Counted from the first letter of the stretch, positions 26,422 through 34,900 are shown. The stretch: DNA of 64,000 nucleotides from Acidobacteriota bacterium (GCA_003577105.1 QEUQ01000016.1:27205-91204); one strand, 5' to 3'. The notes: generated by a model not told the origin, from the letters alone. A program made the numbers and translations.

Positions 26422-27599
26422 GGCGCAGATCCATCTCCGCGTGCGGCAGCAAATGCGTCGAGAACTTGCGCAATTTGCATATCGCTGTGAGTTGCCATGA
26501 CTGTCAGGCGAATTCGCGCCGTGCCCACTGGCACACTCGGTGGCCGTATCGCCGGCGCGAATACCCCCGATTGACGGATCCGAGCTGACAGCCTCATCGC
26601 CTCATCACTTTCGCCAACAAATACCGGGATGATCGCCGACTCGCTCTCACCGACCCGATATCCAAGATCGCGCAGGCCCTCTGTCAATAATGCCCTCAGC
26701 TCCGCGATGCGCTCGCGCCGCACAGGCTCAGACGCTATGACTTCGATCGCCGCCGATGCCGCCCCGATTGCAGCGGGTACGGGGGCCGTGTCGAAAATTT
26801 GGGAACGTGCACGGTTTCGCAACCACGCGGCCAAATCACTGGTTCCGGCAACGAAGCCACCAGCCGAGCCAAGTGCCTTGGACATGGTGCCAACGACCGC
26901 GTCCACCTGCCCCGTCAAGCCCAGTGCCTCCACTGCGCCTCCGCCAGCTGGGCCCAGCACTCCCGTTGCGTGGGCCTCATCGACAACCGTCATGGCACCG
27001 TGGCGCCGTGCAATCTCGACGAGCTCTGTCAGCGGAGCGACGTCGCCATCCATTGAAAAGACCGAGTCAGTCACTACCAGCGAGCGCCTGAAACCTCCCT
27101 CACTTAACAGCGAATCGAGATGTTCCATGTCTGCATGTCGATATATGACGGGAGTTGCGCGCGAAAGCCGGCACCCGTCGATTATCGACGCATGATTCAG
27201 TTCGTCGGAGAAGACAGCGTCGTCGGGACCGGCCAGCGCCTGTATCACCCCGATGTTCGCCAAGTAGCCCGACGAGAAGATGACGCAGTCTTCGGTTCCC
27301 TTGAAGGCTGCGAGACGCTCCTCGAGGTCGCGCTGTGCTCTTGTCAGGCCCGATACGAGTGGCGAAGCGCCGCTTCCAGCTCCGAACCGAGATGCCGCTG
27401 AGCGCGCGGCTTCGATGACTCGTTCATCACCCGCGAGGCCCAAGTAGTTGTTGGAGCAGGCAAGTATCAGCCGACGACCTTCGATCGAAACTTCGGGACC
27501 CGACATCGAATCGATGATCGCGGGGCTTCGTAACAGCGACGCTTCTTCCAGCGCGCCAAGCTCGCGCCCTACCCAGCCGATCGAATCCAATTTCAACAA
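26418..27599 (-). CDS. bioF: 8-amino-7-oxononanoate synthase BioF
   Basis: A 393-residue alpha-oxoamine synthase. Landmarks: SNNYLGLAGDERV, FSSGYLANIGVIQAL, SDELNHASIIDG, VVDEAHATGVLGPAGGG and the PLP lysine in VGTMSKALGSAGGF. It condenses pimeloyl-thioester with L-alanine to give KAPA. The start is read as TTG at 27599 (GGAGC just upstream); no ATG lies at a sensible position. It follows bioA after 43 bp and overlaps bioD by 4 bp. Confidence 0.94.
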   Translation of the reverse strand: MLKLDSIGWVGRELGALEEASLLRSPAIIDSMSGPEVSIEGRRLILACSNNYLGLAGDERVIEAARSAASRFGAGSGASPLVSGLTRAQRDLEERLAAFKGTEDCVIFSSGYLANIGVIQALAGPDDAVFSDELNHASIIDGCRLSRATPVIYRHADMEHLDSLLSEGGFRRSLVVTDSVFSMDGDVAPLTELVEIARRHGAMTVVDEAHATGVLGPAGGGAVEALGLTGQVDAVVGTMSKALGSAGGFVAGTSDLAAWLRNRARSQIFDTAPVPAAIGAASAAIEVIASEPVRRERIAELRALLTEGLRDLGYRVGESESAIIPVFVGESDEAMRLSARIRQSGVFAPAIRPPSVPVGTARIRLTVMATHSDMQIAQVLDAFAAARGDGSAP

Positions 27600-27642
27600 G
27601 CTCCATCTGCCGGCTCACTTCCGGCCCACTCGGACTCCGAGA

Positions 27643-28989
27643 TTACTGAAGGACCCTGACTGACGCTTGCTCGACTGCGTCACACAACAGGTCGATCTCT
27701 TCCAGGGTGATGGAGAGTGGCGGCATCAGCACAACCACATCTCCGAGCGGCCTGATCGCCACACCGAATTCACGCGCCGCTTCACAGACGCGGCCGCCGA
27801 CTCGCTCACCGGGCGGAAACATCTCGCCCGTCAGTGGATCGGCAACAAGTTCGATACCTGCCATCAGGCCCTTAGACCTGACGTCACCGACGTTAGCCGC
27901 GCCTCGGAACTTCTCCAGGCGAAGCTCCAGCCGCTCGATCTTCCCCATGAGCGACTCAAGCGTTTGCTCGTCGTCAAAGATCTTCAGATTCTCCAGCCCC
28001 ACCGCGCACGCCAGAGGATTGCCGGTATAGGTGTGTCCGTGAAAGAAAGTCTTGAACTCGTCGTAGCGTCCAAGGAATGCTGAGAAGATCTCCTCGGTGG
28101 CGACAGCGGCAGAGAGCGGAAGGTAGCCGCCCGTTAGCCCCTTGCCTACGACCATCAGATCGGGGGAGACGTCTTCGTGCTCGCAAGCAAACATGGCGCC
28201 GGTACGCCCGAAACCTGTGGCCACCTCGTCACAGATCAACAGCACCTCGTGCCGGTCGCATAGCTCTCTCACACCGGCAAGGAATCCGCTGGGGTGAACG
28301 ATGATCCCGGCCGCGCCCTGAACCAAAGGTTCGACAATCACCGCTGCCACGCCACCCGCGTTTTCGGCTAGAAGGGCGTCCATTTTGCTCAAGCAGTAGT
28401 CCCGGCAGTTCTCCGGTGCGCAGTCTCCCGACGGAGATCTATATGGAAACGGCGTGGGCGAATGAAGAGCCTCGAATAGCAACGGCTCAAATGCCGCGTG
28501 AAATGTCTCTATCCCCCCGACGCTGACGGCGCCGAGGGTATCGCCGTGATAGGCCAGGTCCAGTCCGACAAACTTCGTCCGCCTGACCTCCCCCGAATGC
28601 TGCCAGTACTGGTATGCCATCTTGAGCGCGATCTCGACCGCAGACGCGCCGTTTTCCGCATAAAAGACTCTCGACAATCCCGCCGGAGCAATTCCGCAAA
28701 GCTTCTCGGCCAACTCGATTGCGGGCGGATTCGACATGCCGAGCATTGTCGAGTGCGCGATCCGCCCTGCTTGCTCGGAAAGGGCCCTGTCCAGACGGGG
28801 ATTGCAGTGGCCGTGGACGTTGCACCACAGAGACGAGACGCCGTCGAGGTATCGCCTGCCTTCCGTGTCGATCAGCCAGTTGCCCTCGCCGCGCTCAATG
28901 ATCAGCGGCTCCTGAGAGAGCCACTCCTCCATCTGAGTGAAGGGATGCCACAAGTAGCGGTGATCGAGTTGTCCGAGGTTGTCCGTCAA
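27643..28989 (-). CDS. bioA: Adenosylmethionine-8-amino-7-oxononanoate aminotransferase BioA
   Basis: A 448-residue class-III aminotransferase: HRYLWHPFTQM, MLGMSNPPAIELAEKL, YHGDTLGAVSVGG, ICDEVATGFGRTG and the PLP lysine in VVGKGLTGGYLPLSA. HPFTQM at the N-terminus is a BioA hallmark. It converts KAPA to DAPA using S-adenosylmethionine as amino donor. The TTG start at 28989 overlaps the bioB stop as TTGA, so translation is probably coupled to bioB. Confidence 0.95.
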   Translation of the reverse strand: MTDNLGQLDHRYLWHPFTQMEEWLSQEPLIIERGEGNWLIDTEGRRYLDGVSSLWCNVHGHCNPRLDRALSEQAGRIAHSTMLGMSNPPAIELAEKLCGIAPAGLSRVFYAENGASAVEIALKMAYQYWQHSGEVRRTKFVGLDLAYHGDTLGAVSVGGIETFHAAFEPLLFEALHSPTPFPYRSPSGDCAPENCRDYCLSKMDALLAENAGGVAAVIVEPLVQGAAGIIVHPSGFLAGVRELCDRHEVLLICDEVATGFGRTGAMFACEHEDVSPDLMVVGKGLTGGYLPLSAAVATEEIFSAFLGRYDEFKTFFHGHTYTGNPLACAVGLENLKIFDDEQTLESLMGKIERLELRLEKFRGAANVGDVRSKGLMAGIELVADPLTGEMFPPGERVGGRVCEAAREFGVAIRPLGDVVVLMPPLSITLEEIDLLCDAVEQASVRVLQ

Positions 28990-30119
28990 TCGTTCGCCTT
29001 GACCTTGACCGGCGTGACGGGGATTGCCGCGGCACTATCTCGCCCCAGGTAACCAGGCTTCTCGGCGCCCGGCGCCATGAAGCGAGGGCGCTCGCCGGGC
29101 ACAAACGAGACGATCCCTTCGTGCGCCCTGTGATTCACAACAGGTCGGCCCAGATCTTCAAGCATTTGCATATCGTCATCGGCGCTGCGGCCAAGAGTCG
29201 TCAAGTAGTCGCCAACAATCAATCCGTTGATCCCCGCATACATGCCAAACGACTGAAGCTCACGTAAGACTTCCTCGCGTCCTCCCGCATAGCGAAGCAG
29301 CACACTAGGAAGCACGAGACGAAAGAGTGCAATGGTCTGGACCGCCTCGCGCGGGTCGAGCATTGCCGAGTCACCAAGAGGAGTGCCGGGCCGGGGATTC
29401 AAGAAATTGAGCGGGACCTCCATGACCCCGATGTCGCGCAACTCGAAAGCGAGCTCTAGGCGCTGCAAAACCGTCTCGCCCATCCCGAAAATTCCACCGG
29501 AACAGAGTTCCATGCCGGCGTCCCTTGCGACTATGCAGGTGTTGCGGCGATCGTCATAGGTGTGAGTAGTGCAGACCTCAGGAAAGAAGCTTCGGGAGGT
29601 CTCAAGATTGTGGTTGTAGGTCTCAACCCCCGCTTCCACAAGGCGTTCTGCCTGGTCCTTGGTCAAGATTCCTAGTGAGCAAGCGACACCCACGTTTGTA
29701 TTGGCGCGCACCGCCTTGACCCCCTCGATGACCTTGTCGAAGAGATTCTTGTCCGGCCCTTGAACCGCAACGACGATGCAGAAGTGCGATCCGCCGAGGC
29801 GCTCGGTCGTCTTGGCAGCGTCGACTAGAACTTCCGCATCTACCATCGGGTGCACGTCGATATCGGTGCTGTGCCTGACGCTTTGCGAACAGAAAGCGCA
29901 ATCCTCGGGGCACGCGCCCGTCTTGGCAGAGATGATCGACTCGAGCTCAACGCCATCTCCGCAATACTCGATCAGCACGCGGTGTGAGAGCGCTACGAGC
30001 GCGGGAAGCTCTGTGAGGGGCAGCTCTGCAACAGCCATGGCCTCCTCAAAGCTGAGCAGTTTGCGCTCTTCGAGCAGGCGATTCTCTGCCGCGTCGAGTG
30101 GATGAGGACTTGCGATCAC
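28986..30119 (-). CDS. bioB: Biotin synthase BioB (radical SAM)
   Basis: A 377-residue radical SAM enzyme with Cys70, Cys74 and Cys77 in KTGACPEDCAFCSQS binding the 4Fe-4S cluster, followed by YNHNLETSRSFFPEV, GGIFGMGET and FLNPRPGTPLG. It inserts sulfur into dethiobiotin. It is the first gene of the biotin operon; its GTG start at 30119 leaves 112 bp to a divergent membrane-protein gene. I found no palindrome resembling known BioQ, BirA or BioR operators there. A C-terminal extension rich in Pro/Lys (PRFMAPGAEKPGYLGRDS) lies beyond the usual end. Confidence 0.95.
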   Translation of the reverse strand: MIASPHPLDAAENRLLEERKLLSFEEAMAVAELPLTELPALVALSHRVLIEYCGDGVELESIISAKTGACPEDCAFCSQSVRHSTDIDVHPMVDAEVLVDAAKTTERLGGSHFCIVVAVQGPDKNLFDKVIEGVKAVRANTNVGVACSLGILTKDQAERLVEAGVETYNHNLETSRSFFPEVCTTHTYDDRRNTCIVARDAGMELCSGGIFGMGETVLQRLELAFELRDIGVMEVPLNFLNPRPGTPLGDSAMLDPREAVQTIALFRLVLPSVLLRYAGGREEVLRELQSFGMYAGINGLIVGDYLTTLGRSADDDMQMLEDLGRPVVNHRAHEGIVSFVPGERPRFMAPGAEKPGYLGRDSAAAIPVTPVKVKAND

Positions 30120-30231
30120 GTAGTTGCTCCGTTGATCGGGGGGAGTCAGAAAACCACAGGATTTCCAGGTCGAGCCTATATATTACCTAGCGCCGAATAT
30201 GCGGCCTTTCCGGCATCAACAAGGAGACATC

Positions 30232-30792
30232 ATGGGCCCGGGTTCCTTCCTCTACAAACTCGCCGTATACCTCCATGTGACGAGCGCCATCCTGGGTTTC
30301 GGCTCGGTCTTCTTCATGGGGCTCTACGGAAAGGCTGCTTCAGAAAAGAAGGGCAAAGAGGGCCACGCGATCAGCGAGGCGGCGAACAAAGTTGGCGAAG
30401 GTGTCGCGACGCCCTTCATTTATGCGGTGCTTGTAACCGGAATCCTCATGGTTCTTTTCAGTAAGGGATCATTGAAGTGGTCGGCGTTGTGGATCTGGCT
30501 CGCAATCGCGCTCTTCGTGATTGCGTTGGGAATCTCACACGGACTGCATCGCCCGAACCTCAAGGCGATGCTTGCTCTTTCCGGTGAACTCGCCGAGATG
30601 GGGCCACCCCCTGGCGCCGGCGGCGGTGCTGGAGACGGCAACGACGCCGGCCCTCCGGCCGGCGGCCCTCCCCCACAGGCAATTGAGCTCGAAGCAAGGG
30701 GCAAGAAGGCGGCGATTTACGGGAGCATCCTGAACCTTCTCGTGTTGGTGACTCTCGTTCTAATGGTCTGGAAGCCGGGAGCCGGTTCCTAG
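30232..30792 (+). CDS. Small integral membrane protein (DUF2269-like)
   Basis: ATG 30232 with AAGGAG upstream gives a 186-residue protein with four hydrophobic segments: YKLAVYLHVTSAILGFGSVF, TPFIYAVLVTGILMVLF, WSALWIWLAIALFVIALGIS and a last one near the C-terminus (LNLLVLVTLVLMVW). A Gly/Pro-rich loop separates helices three and four. The HVTSAILGFGSVFF start and ISHGLHRPN segment resemble predicted DUF2269 proteins, whose role is unknown. A TATATT hexamer at 30179-30184 may be the promoter -10. Its stop shares CTAG (30789-30792) with the convergent hotdog gene. Confidence 0.65.
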   Translation: MGPGSFLYKLAVYLHVTSAILGFGSVFFMGLYGKAASEKKGKEGHAISEAANKVGEGVATPFIYAVLVTGILMVLFSKGSLKWSALWIWLAIALFVIALGISHGLHRPNLKAMLALSGELAEMGPPPGAGGGAGDGNDAGPPAGGPPPQAIELEARGKKAAIYGSILNLLVLVTLVLMVWKPGAGS

Positions 30793-31589
30793 CCTGCCTT
30801 GCGAATCCGATAGATGGCGTGGTGCTCGACCTTCGCGACCACTTGCGCGTCGTTAGTGACGATCACCACGTCCATATCGAGGAACTCATGCCCCTTCTTC
30901 TCGTAGACATCCGTAAGGCGACCTCTCACCGAGACCTTGTCACCGAAATGGACCAGCCCCATGTGGCGAATCACGCTACCTACGTGAATCCACGGACCAA
31001 GAGCCACATTTGCCGCCAGCTGAAAGTTCACGATTGAAAGCAAGAAGCCGGGGTGTGCAATCGCCTTGTCTTCGTAGACGGTCAGCGTCTCGCGCACGGA
31101 TTCCAGGTATGCCTTGGACTTGGCCTCGTCAAAGGTGAAGTTGAGCGACCCCAGATCTCCTGCCACGCAGGCAGCTTTCAGCGCTTGGGCCTCGGCCGGA
31201 ATTCGCTCAGATGGCATCGGTACTTCGGGGTATTCACCAACCGGGGGAACTACCGGAGGCTCAGATGGAATCGAAGCGCTGCCTTGCCCGAGCACTTGGC
31301 CCTCGCGAGTCAGCTGAATTTCGTACTTGCCATCACCAGCCTCGATTGCTGCAGCCGTCACCTCTTCGCCGTCGTAGCACGGAGCGAGGAAACGCGCGTC
31401 GGCCTCACCGCTCTCAAGCCACTGCGGCCCAAGCGCCTCGACTACCGGATGTGTCATGTACGCGTAGACGGTGACCCCGGGAACAAGGCCGCCCCGAAAG
31501 CCGTAGTCCTTGGCTACATCATCCGCATGAATCCGATTCTCCGAGTCTGCCGCGTTATTGAAGGCCGTTAGGGACCAGGTCTGCATCAT
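30789..31589 (-). CDS. Double-hotdog MaoC-like protein (acyl-thioester dehydratase fold)
   Basis: A 266-residue protein. The N-terminal half has NRIHADDVAKDYGFRGGLVPGVTVYAYM, which fits a MaoC-type hotdog with the hydratase Asp/His region; the C-terminal half (HVGSVIRHMGLVHFGDKVSVRGRLTDVYEKKGHEFLDM) is a second hotdog without an obvious active site. Related proteins hydrate enoyl-CoA or are structural partners of dehydratases. It sits 9 bp beyond an enoyl-CoA hydratase gene on the same strand, suggesting a shared acyl-CoA task. Substrate unknown. Confidence 0.75.
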   Translation of the reverse strand: MMQTWSLTAFNNAADSENRIHADDVAKDYGFRGGLVPGVTVYAYMTHPVVEALGPQWLESGEADARFLAPCYDGEEVTAAAIEAGDGKYEIQLTREGQVLGQGSASIPSEPPVVPPVGEYPEVPMPSERIPAEAQALKAACVAGDLGSLNFTFDEAKSKAYLESVRETLTVYEDKAIAHPGFLLSIVNFQLAANVALGPWIHVGSVIRHMGLVHFGDKVSVRGRLTDVYEKKGHEFLDMDVVIVTNDAQVVAKVEHHAIYRIRKAG

Positions 31590-31598
31590 CGACCTCCT

Positions 31599-32435
31599 CT
31601 AGCTCTGTCCGGCACTGGTGAAGTCCGGATCGCGGCGCTGCATGAACGCCGAGATCGCTTCCCGGAAATCAGCCGATGCGATCGCTTCAATTTGGCTCTT
31701 TGCCTCCGCCTTAAGCGCCTTCTCGATCTTTCGGGTGGGTGCCTTGGTGATCAACTCTTTGGCAAGGCGGATCGCCGTGGGCGAGCGACGGACTACCTCT
31801 GCCGCAGAGTCCGCCACGACTTGATCAAGCTCATCGGCGGTCACGACTTGCGCGACCGCACCAATTGCGTGTGCCTCCAGAGCGCCGATCCGACGCCCCG
31901 TGAGAATCAGCTGCTTTGCAATTGAGACGCCCGTGCTCCGCGCGAGCCGCACCGTGCCGCCCATGTCGGGAACTAGACCGTAGTTAGTCTCGAGAAGTCC
32001 GAAGGTCGCATCTTCGACCGCTATTGTGAAGTCGCATGCGAGAGCGAGCTGCCACCCTGCGCCGAGCGCGTATCCCTGTACCGCTGCAATCGAGACAAAT
32101 GGTCCGTATTCCAGCCACGAGAAGGCATCTTGAAGGCGCATGATCTCAGCGAGGGGATCAACCGCTTTGCCCTCTGTTTCACCTCCCCCCGCAACTGCGC
32201 TCGAGAGCGAACCGAGGAGGCCGCCTCCAAGGCTGCTCAAGTCCAGACCAGACGAGAAAGACTGGCCCTCTCCGGAGAGAACTACGACTCTTGTTTGCTC
32301 CTCTCCCAGGATCGTCTGGCCGGTCTCGTAAAGGGCCTCCCAGACCTCGCCGCTCAACGCGTTGCGCTTTTCGGGGCGGTTGAGCTTGACTCGCGTTATC
32401 GGGCCGTCTCGCTCGATGAGAACTACGTCGGACAT
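31599..32435 (-). CDS. Enoyl-CoA hydratase/isomerase (crotonase family)
   Basis: ATG 32435 (GGAG upstream) starts MSDVVLIERDGPITRVKLNR, the standard crotonase opening; 110 extra in-frame residues upstream look non-coding and are excluded. The 278-residue protein has NRPEKRNAL, the oxyanion-hole segment FSSGLDLSS, GYALGAGWQLALACDF and ETNYGLVPDMGGT. The position equivalent to the second catalytic Glu falls near PDMGGT, where an Asp is seen, so hydratase versus isomerase or other chemistry is open. A Gly/Ser-rich insertion (GGGLLGSLSSAVAGGGE) follows the oxyanion loop. It precedes the MaoC-like gene by 9 bp. Confidence 0.85.
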   Translation of the reverse strand: MSDVVLIERDGPITRVKLNRPEKRNALSGEVWEALYETGQTILGEEQTRVVVLSGEGQSFSSGLDLSSLGGGLLGSLSSAVAGGGETEGKAVDPLAEIMRLQDAFSWLEYGPFVSIAAVQGYALGAGWQLALACDFTIAVEDATFGLLETNYGLVPDMGGTVRLARSTGVSIAKQLILTGRRIGALEAHAIGAVAQVVTADELDQVVADSAAEVVRRSPTAIRLAKELITKAPTRKIEKALKAEAKSQIEAIASADFREAISAFMQRRDPDFTSAGQS

Positions 32436-32580
32436 CTGATCTCCAATCGAATCCGGACAAAATCGGTCCAGTACTTGGGCTCTGGCGCCGCGATGCGACG
32501 AAACTTGTAGCCGGAGATCGCCACAATCAAACTTGGTGCGGTCACCGACAGCTCCGCCTTGACTGATTCGAGTCGCTAAA

Positions 32581-33897
32581 TTGCCTTCAACCTCGAAAGA
32601 CCGCCGCAGCTTGGCCGCAAGGCTAACCCGCGAGCCCCGCGCGGCACAGTTGACGCTTGCGATTTCGCTCGTGGCGGTTGTCTGGCTGTATTGGGACGCC
32701 ATGCATCCGGTCTTCAAGGACCTCGACATGTACCACCGTATCGGTCTCGGTCCATATGAAGGCACCTATTGGAAAGACCCCTACTGGAATACCGGGCCAC
32801 CGTTCTTCCAAGTCTTCGTAATGCCCGTCGTGGTCTTCTATCAGTTGGTGCCGTCAGTGGGCATGCGCCTCGCTCTGGTCTTCTTCTGGAACCTGGCCCT
32901 GTCGATAGCCGTGACTTCGGTCTCTGTCCGCTCACTTGCCGCATCCATTGACGACAGGGGGCGGACCGTGATCGGACCCGTACCCGCCGTCATCTACATA
33001 TGCGCTTGGCTATGCACACTCCCGCTGCTGCGTGCCAACTTCCACCTACAGCAAATCAATCTCGTTCCAACACTTCTCTGCGTACTTGCCTTTGCACGGC
33101 TGGGCCGACGGCGAGACGACAGCCTGGCCGGAGTTCTAACGGGACTCGCGGCGAGCATCAAGGTCGCGCCGGTCGTACTCCTGCCCTACTTCTGGCGGCG
33201 ATGGAGGACGCTTGGCGCCGCACTGGCAACAGGTGCGGTGCTTGCAGTGATACCGGCCCTCATCTACGGAATTCCCACCCTCATTAACGCGTGGCGCTTT
33301 TGGCTCTTCGAATCGATCCCCGCCCAAAAGGGTGCACGGGAAATCCTCAACATTTCGGTACCCGGTCTGATGCATCGCCTGGTGGATCAGGCCGATCCGG
33401 CTTCGGTGAGGGAATTCAACACGGTGCTCTTGAATCTGGGGCCGGGATGGGCCGAGGCGCTCGGAGCACTGATTGGTTTTGGAGCGGTCGCCCTCCTCTA
33501 TTTCGCGATTTGGCGCGGCCCAAAGAAGCGCGCGCCGATGGCAGACCTGGCGGTCCTCCTACCCGCCGCCAACTTGGCAGGCGCGGTGGCGTGGCAGCAT
33601 CACTTGGTCAGCCTGCTACCCGCGTACGCGCTGATCCTGATCTACCTAACTTCAAGTTCGGGCGGGCAGAGGCGAAAGAGGGCGGTCGCTGCCATGCTCG
33701 GCGCGTCGCTTGCGTTGAGCTACCTACAGTTTCTCCACGGCCCGCAAGCAATCAGGGCGCTTTGGATTGGGGCGAACGCTTTCGGCTCAGTGACGATCTC
33801 GGCGTACTTGGCGATACTCGCGGCCCTCCTCGCCCGCAACGACAACCTGTACGAACCCGGCACGCTCACGGCACCCGCGACCCCCCAACCGTCTTAG
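32581..33897 (+). CDS. GT87-family polyprenyl-phosphate-dependent mannosyltransferase-like membrane protein
   Basis: A 438-residue protein with about ten hydrophobic helices. The first periplasmic loop FKDLDMYHRIG contains the Asp typical of GT-C/GT87 enzymes; LLRANFHLQQINLVPTLLCVLA and LTGLAASIKVAPVVLLPYFW match the DUF2029/GT87 pattern. Such enzymes use polyprenyl-phosphate mannose (or arabinose) outside the membrane to extend lipoglycans. TTG 32581 is the only usable start in this frame and its ribosome-binding site is poor. Stop shares TTAG (33894-33897) with convergent mazF. Confidence 0.8.
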   Translation: MPSTSKDRRSLAARLTREPRAAQLTLAISLVAVVWLYWDAMHPVFKDLDMYHRIGLGPYEGTYWKDPYWNTGPPFFQVFVMPVVVFYQLVPSVGMRLALVFFWNLALSIAVTSVSVRSLAASIDDRGRTVIGPVPAVIYICAWLCTLPLLRANFHLQQINLVPTLLCVLAFARLGRRRDDSLAGVLTGLAASIKVAPVVLLPYFWRRWRTLGAALATGAVLAVIPALIYGIPTLINAWRFWLFESIPAQKGAREILNISVPGLMHRLVDQADPASVREFNTVLLNLGPGWAEALGALIGFGAVALLYFAIWRGPKKRAPMADLAVLLPAANLAGAVAWQHHLVSLLPAYALILIYLTSSSGGQRRKRAVAAMLGASLALSYLQFLHGPQAIRALWIGANAFGSVTISAYLAILAALLARNDNLYEPGTLTAPATPQPS

Positions 33898-34208
33898 CAG
33901 TCAAGTGCCGCGGCTACGGCCGAGCAAATCTCGCGACGCCTAGACTCGCCGAGCGTGCCCGCAATAGAGGTGAGCAGCTTCTTAGATACCGGTTGGAGAT
34001 TGTCAAGTGACGCCACACATTCGACATCGAGACCTTCTTCAGTGCCGAGCGCAATCTCGGTCGGTATTCGCCGAACAGTCTTGGTCACGGGGGCAACAAG
34101 AACTCGATTGAGCACCGGAATCGCCTCGTTGCGGGTGACTACAAGCACGGGCCGTCTCTTCCCCTCTGCCGTCGCCCACCAGATCTCTCCCTGAGCGGGC
34201 TCCTTCAC
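33894..34208 (-). CDS. MazF/PemK-family toxin
   Basis: A 104-residue protein: GEIWWATAEGKRRPVLVVTRNEAIP, VLVAPVTKTVRRIPTEIAL and ECVASLDNLQPV are the three conserved blocks of MazF/PemK mRNA interferases. The Arg in GKRRPVLVV and the Thr/Ser region near VTKT are the expected active-site area. Family members cut mRNA at short sequences to stop growth. Its start overlaps the antitoxin stop by 4 bp, the usual order antitoxin then toxin. Confidence 0.9.
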   Translation of the reverse strand: MKEPAQGEIWWATAEGKRRPVLVVTRNEAIPVLNRVLVAPVTKTVRRIPTEIALGTEEGLDVECVASLDNLQPVSKKLLTSIAGTLGESRRREICSAVAAALDC

Positions 34209-34447
34209 CAGGGTTCCTCAGTGATCATGCGCGCTGTGTCGCGATCCGACCAAAGATCGTCATCAGGTGGGATGCGCGAGTAGCCAACGACGAGAGCCTC
34301 GCCAATCAAGTCTCGTTTGACGCGATCCACATAGGCCTCAAGCGCACGCCGGACCGCGTCCGACCGCGACGACACGATCTCTCTATCGACCAGTGCGTCG
34401 ACCGCGCCGAGCAGGCTATCGTCGATTCGCGTAACGAGTTGCGCCAT
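34205..34447 (-). CDS. Ribbon-helix-helix antitoxin of the MazF pair
   Basis: An 80-residue protein whose first half (AQLVTRIDDSLLGAVDALVD, SRSDAVRRALEAYVDRV) is a CopG/MazE-type RHH DNA-binding domain; the C-terminal acidic tail (PPDDDLWSDRDTARMITEEPW) is of the type that binds the toxin. It overlaps the mazF start by 4 bp. A TATGCT element six bases before its ATG suggests a leaderless mRNA and autoregulation in that region. Confidence 0.88.
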   Translation of the reverse strand: MAQLVTRIDDSLLGAVDALVDREIVSSRSDAVRRALEAYVDRVKRDLIGEALVVGYSRIPPDDDLWSDRDTARMITEEPW

Positions 34448-34453
34448 GCGATT

Positions 34454-34459
34454 AGCATA
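34454..34459 (-). promoter_or_regulatory. -10 element placed for a leaderless antitoxin mRNA
   Basis: On the minus strand TATGCT (TAnnnT) lies exactly six bases before the antitoxin ATG at 34447, so transcription would begin at or next to the A of the start codon. There is no Shine-Dalgarno sequence in between, and no clear -35. The surrounding ATTACAATCCGTTATGCT stretch is unusually AT-rich for the window and likely also the operator. Confidence 0.5.
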
Positions 34460-34555
34460 ACGGATTGTAATGCGGGCGGAGAAGTTTTCATCTCTCGAAC
34501 GCCGCTTGAGTCTCCCCCGCGACGCGGACTCTCCAAACAGGAGTAATCTCTACCT

Positions 34556-34900
34556 ATGCCCCGAATGCTCATGATCGTAGAGATGCGGCCGATCGACCGG
34601 GAACATGAACCGGAGTTCAACCGGTGGTACGCACAAGAGCACATCCCCGAAATGCTCGACACCCCGGGGATCATTGCCGCCTCGCGCTACGAGCTAACGA
34701 ACCCGGCCATTCCCGGAACGGCCGACGGCCCAGGGCAGTACATGACTATCTGGGAGATGGAGGCTGACAGCCCAGAAGACGCGCAGGAAGCGTTGAACAA
34801 CGCCATGGGCTCAGGCAGGTGGTCAATGCATGAGTTCATTGACTACGCGAGCATGTCGATTCGATTCTTCAAGCCCCTCTCGGAGCACATCACCAAGTAG
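34556..34900 (+). CDS. Small dimeric alpha/beta-barrel protein (EthD-like)
   Basis: A 114-residue protein beginning MPRMLMIVEMRPIDREHEPE. The RWYAQEHIPEMLDTPGIIAASRYEL segment (beta-alpha with a His-Pro pair) and QYMTIWEME strand fit the EthD/ferredoxin-like dimeric barrel group, which includes many small oxygenase or degradative accessory proteins of unknown reaction. It is preceded by AGGAG and stands alone, followed by the potassium channel gene. Confidence 0.6.
   Translation: MPRMLMIVEMRPIDREHEPEFNRWYAQEHIPEMLDTPGIIAASRYELTNPAIPGTADGPGQYMTIWEMEADSPEDAQEALNNAMGSGRWSMHEFIDYASMSIRFFKPLSEHITK

Noticed and set aside
30120..30231. Biotin-dependent regulator site upstream of bioB
   Set aside because: No palindrome resembling BioQ, BirA or BioR boxes was found in the 112-bp gap.
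31599..32765. Longer crotonase start at 32765
   Set aside because: The extra 110 residues lack crotonase features and would overlap the divergent GT87 gene by about 185 bp; ATG 32435 has a good ribosome-binding site.
34454..34482. Shared TATGCTAAT nonamer in the antitoxin promoter and in the 23-bp repeats near 44723
   Set aside because: The nonamer is in opposite orientation relative to the two genes and short enough to occur by chance; no further similarity is present.
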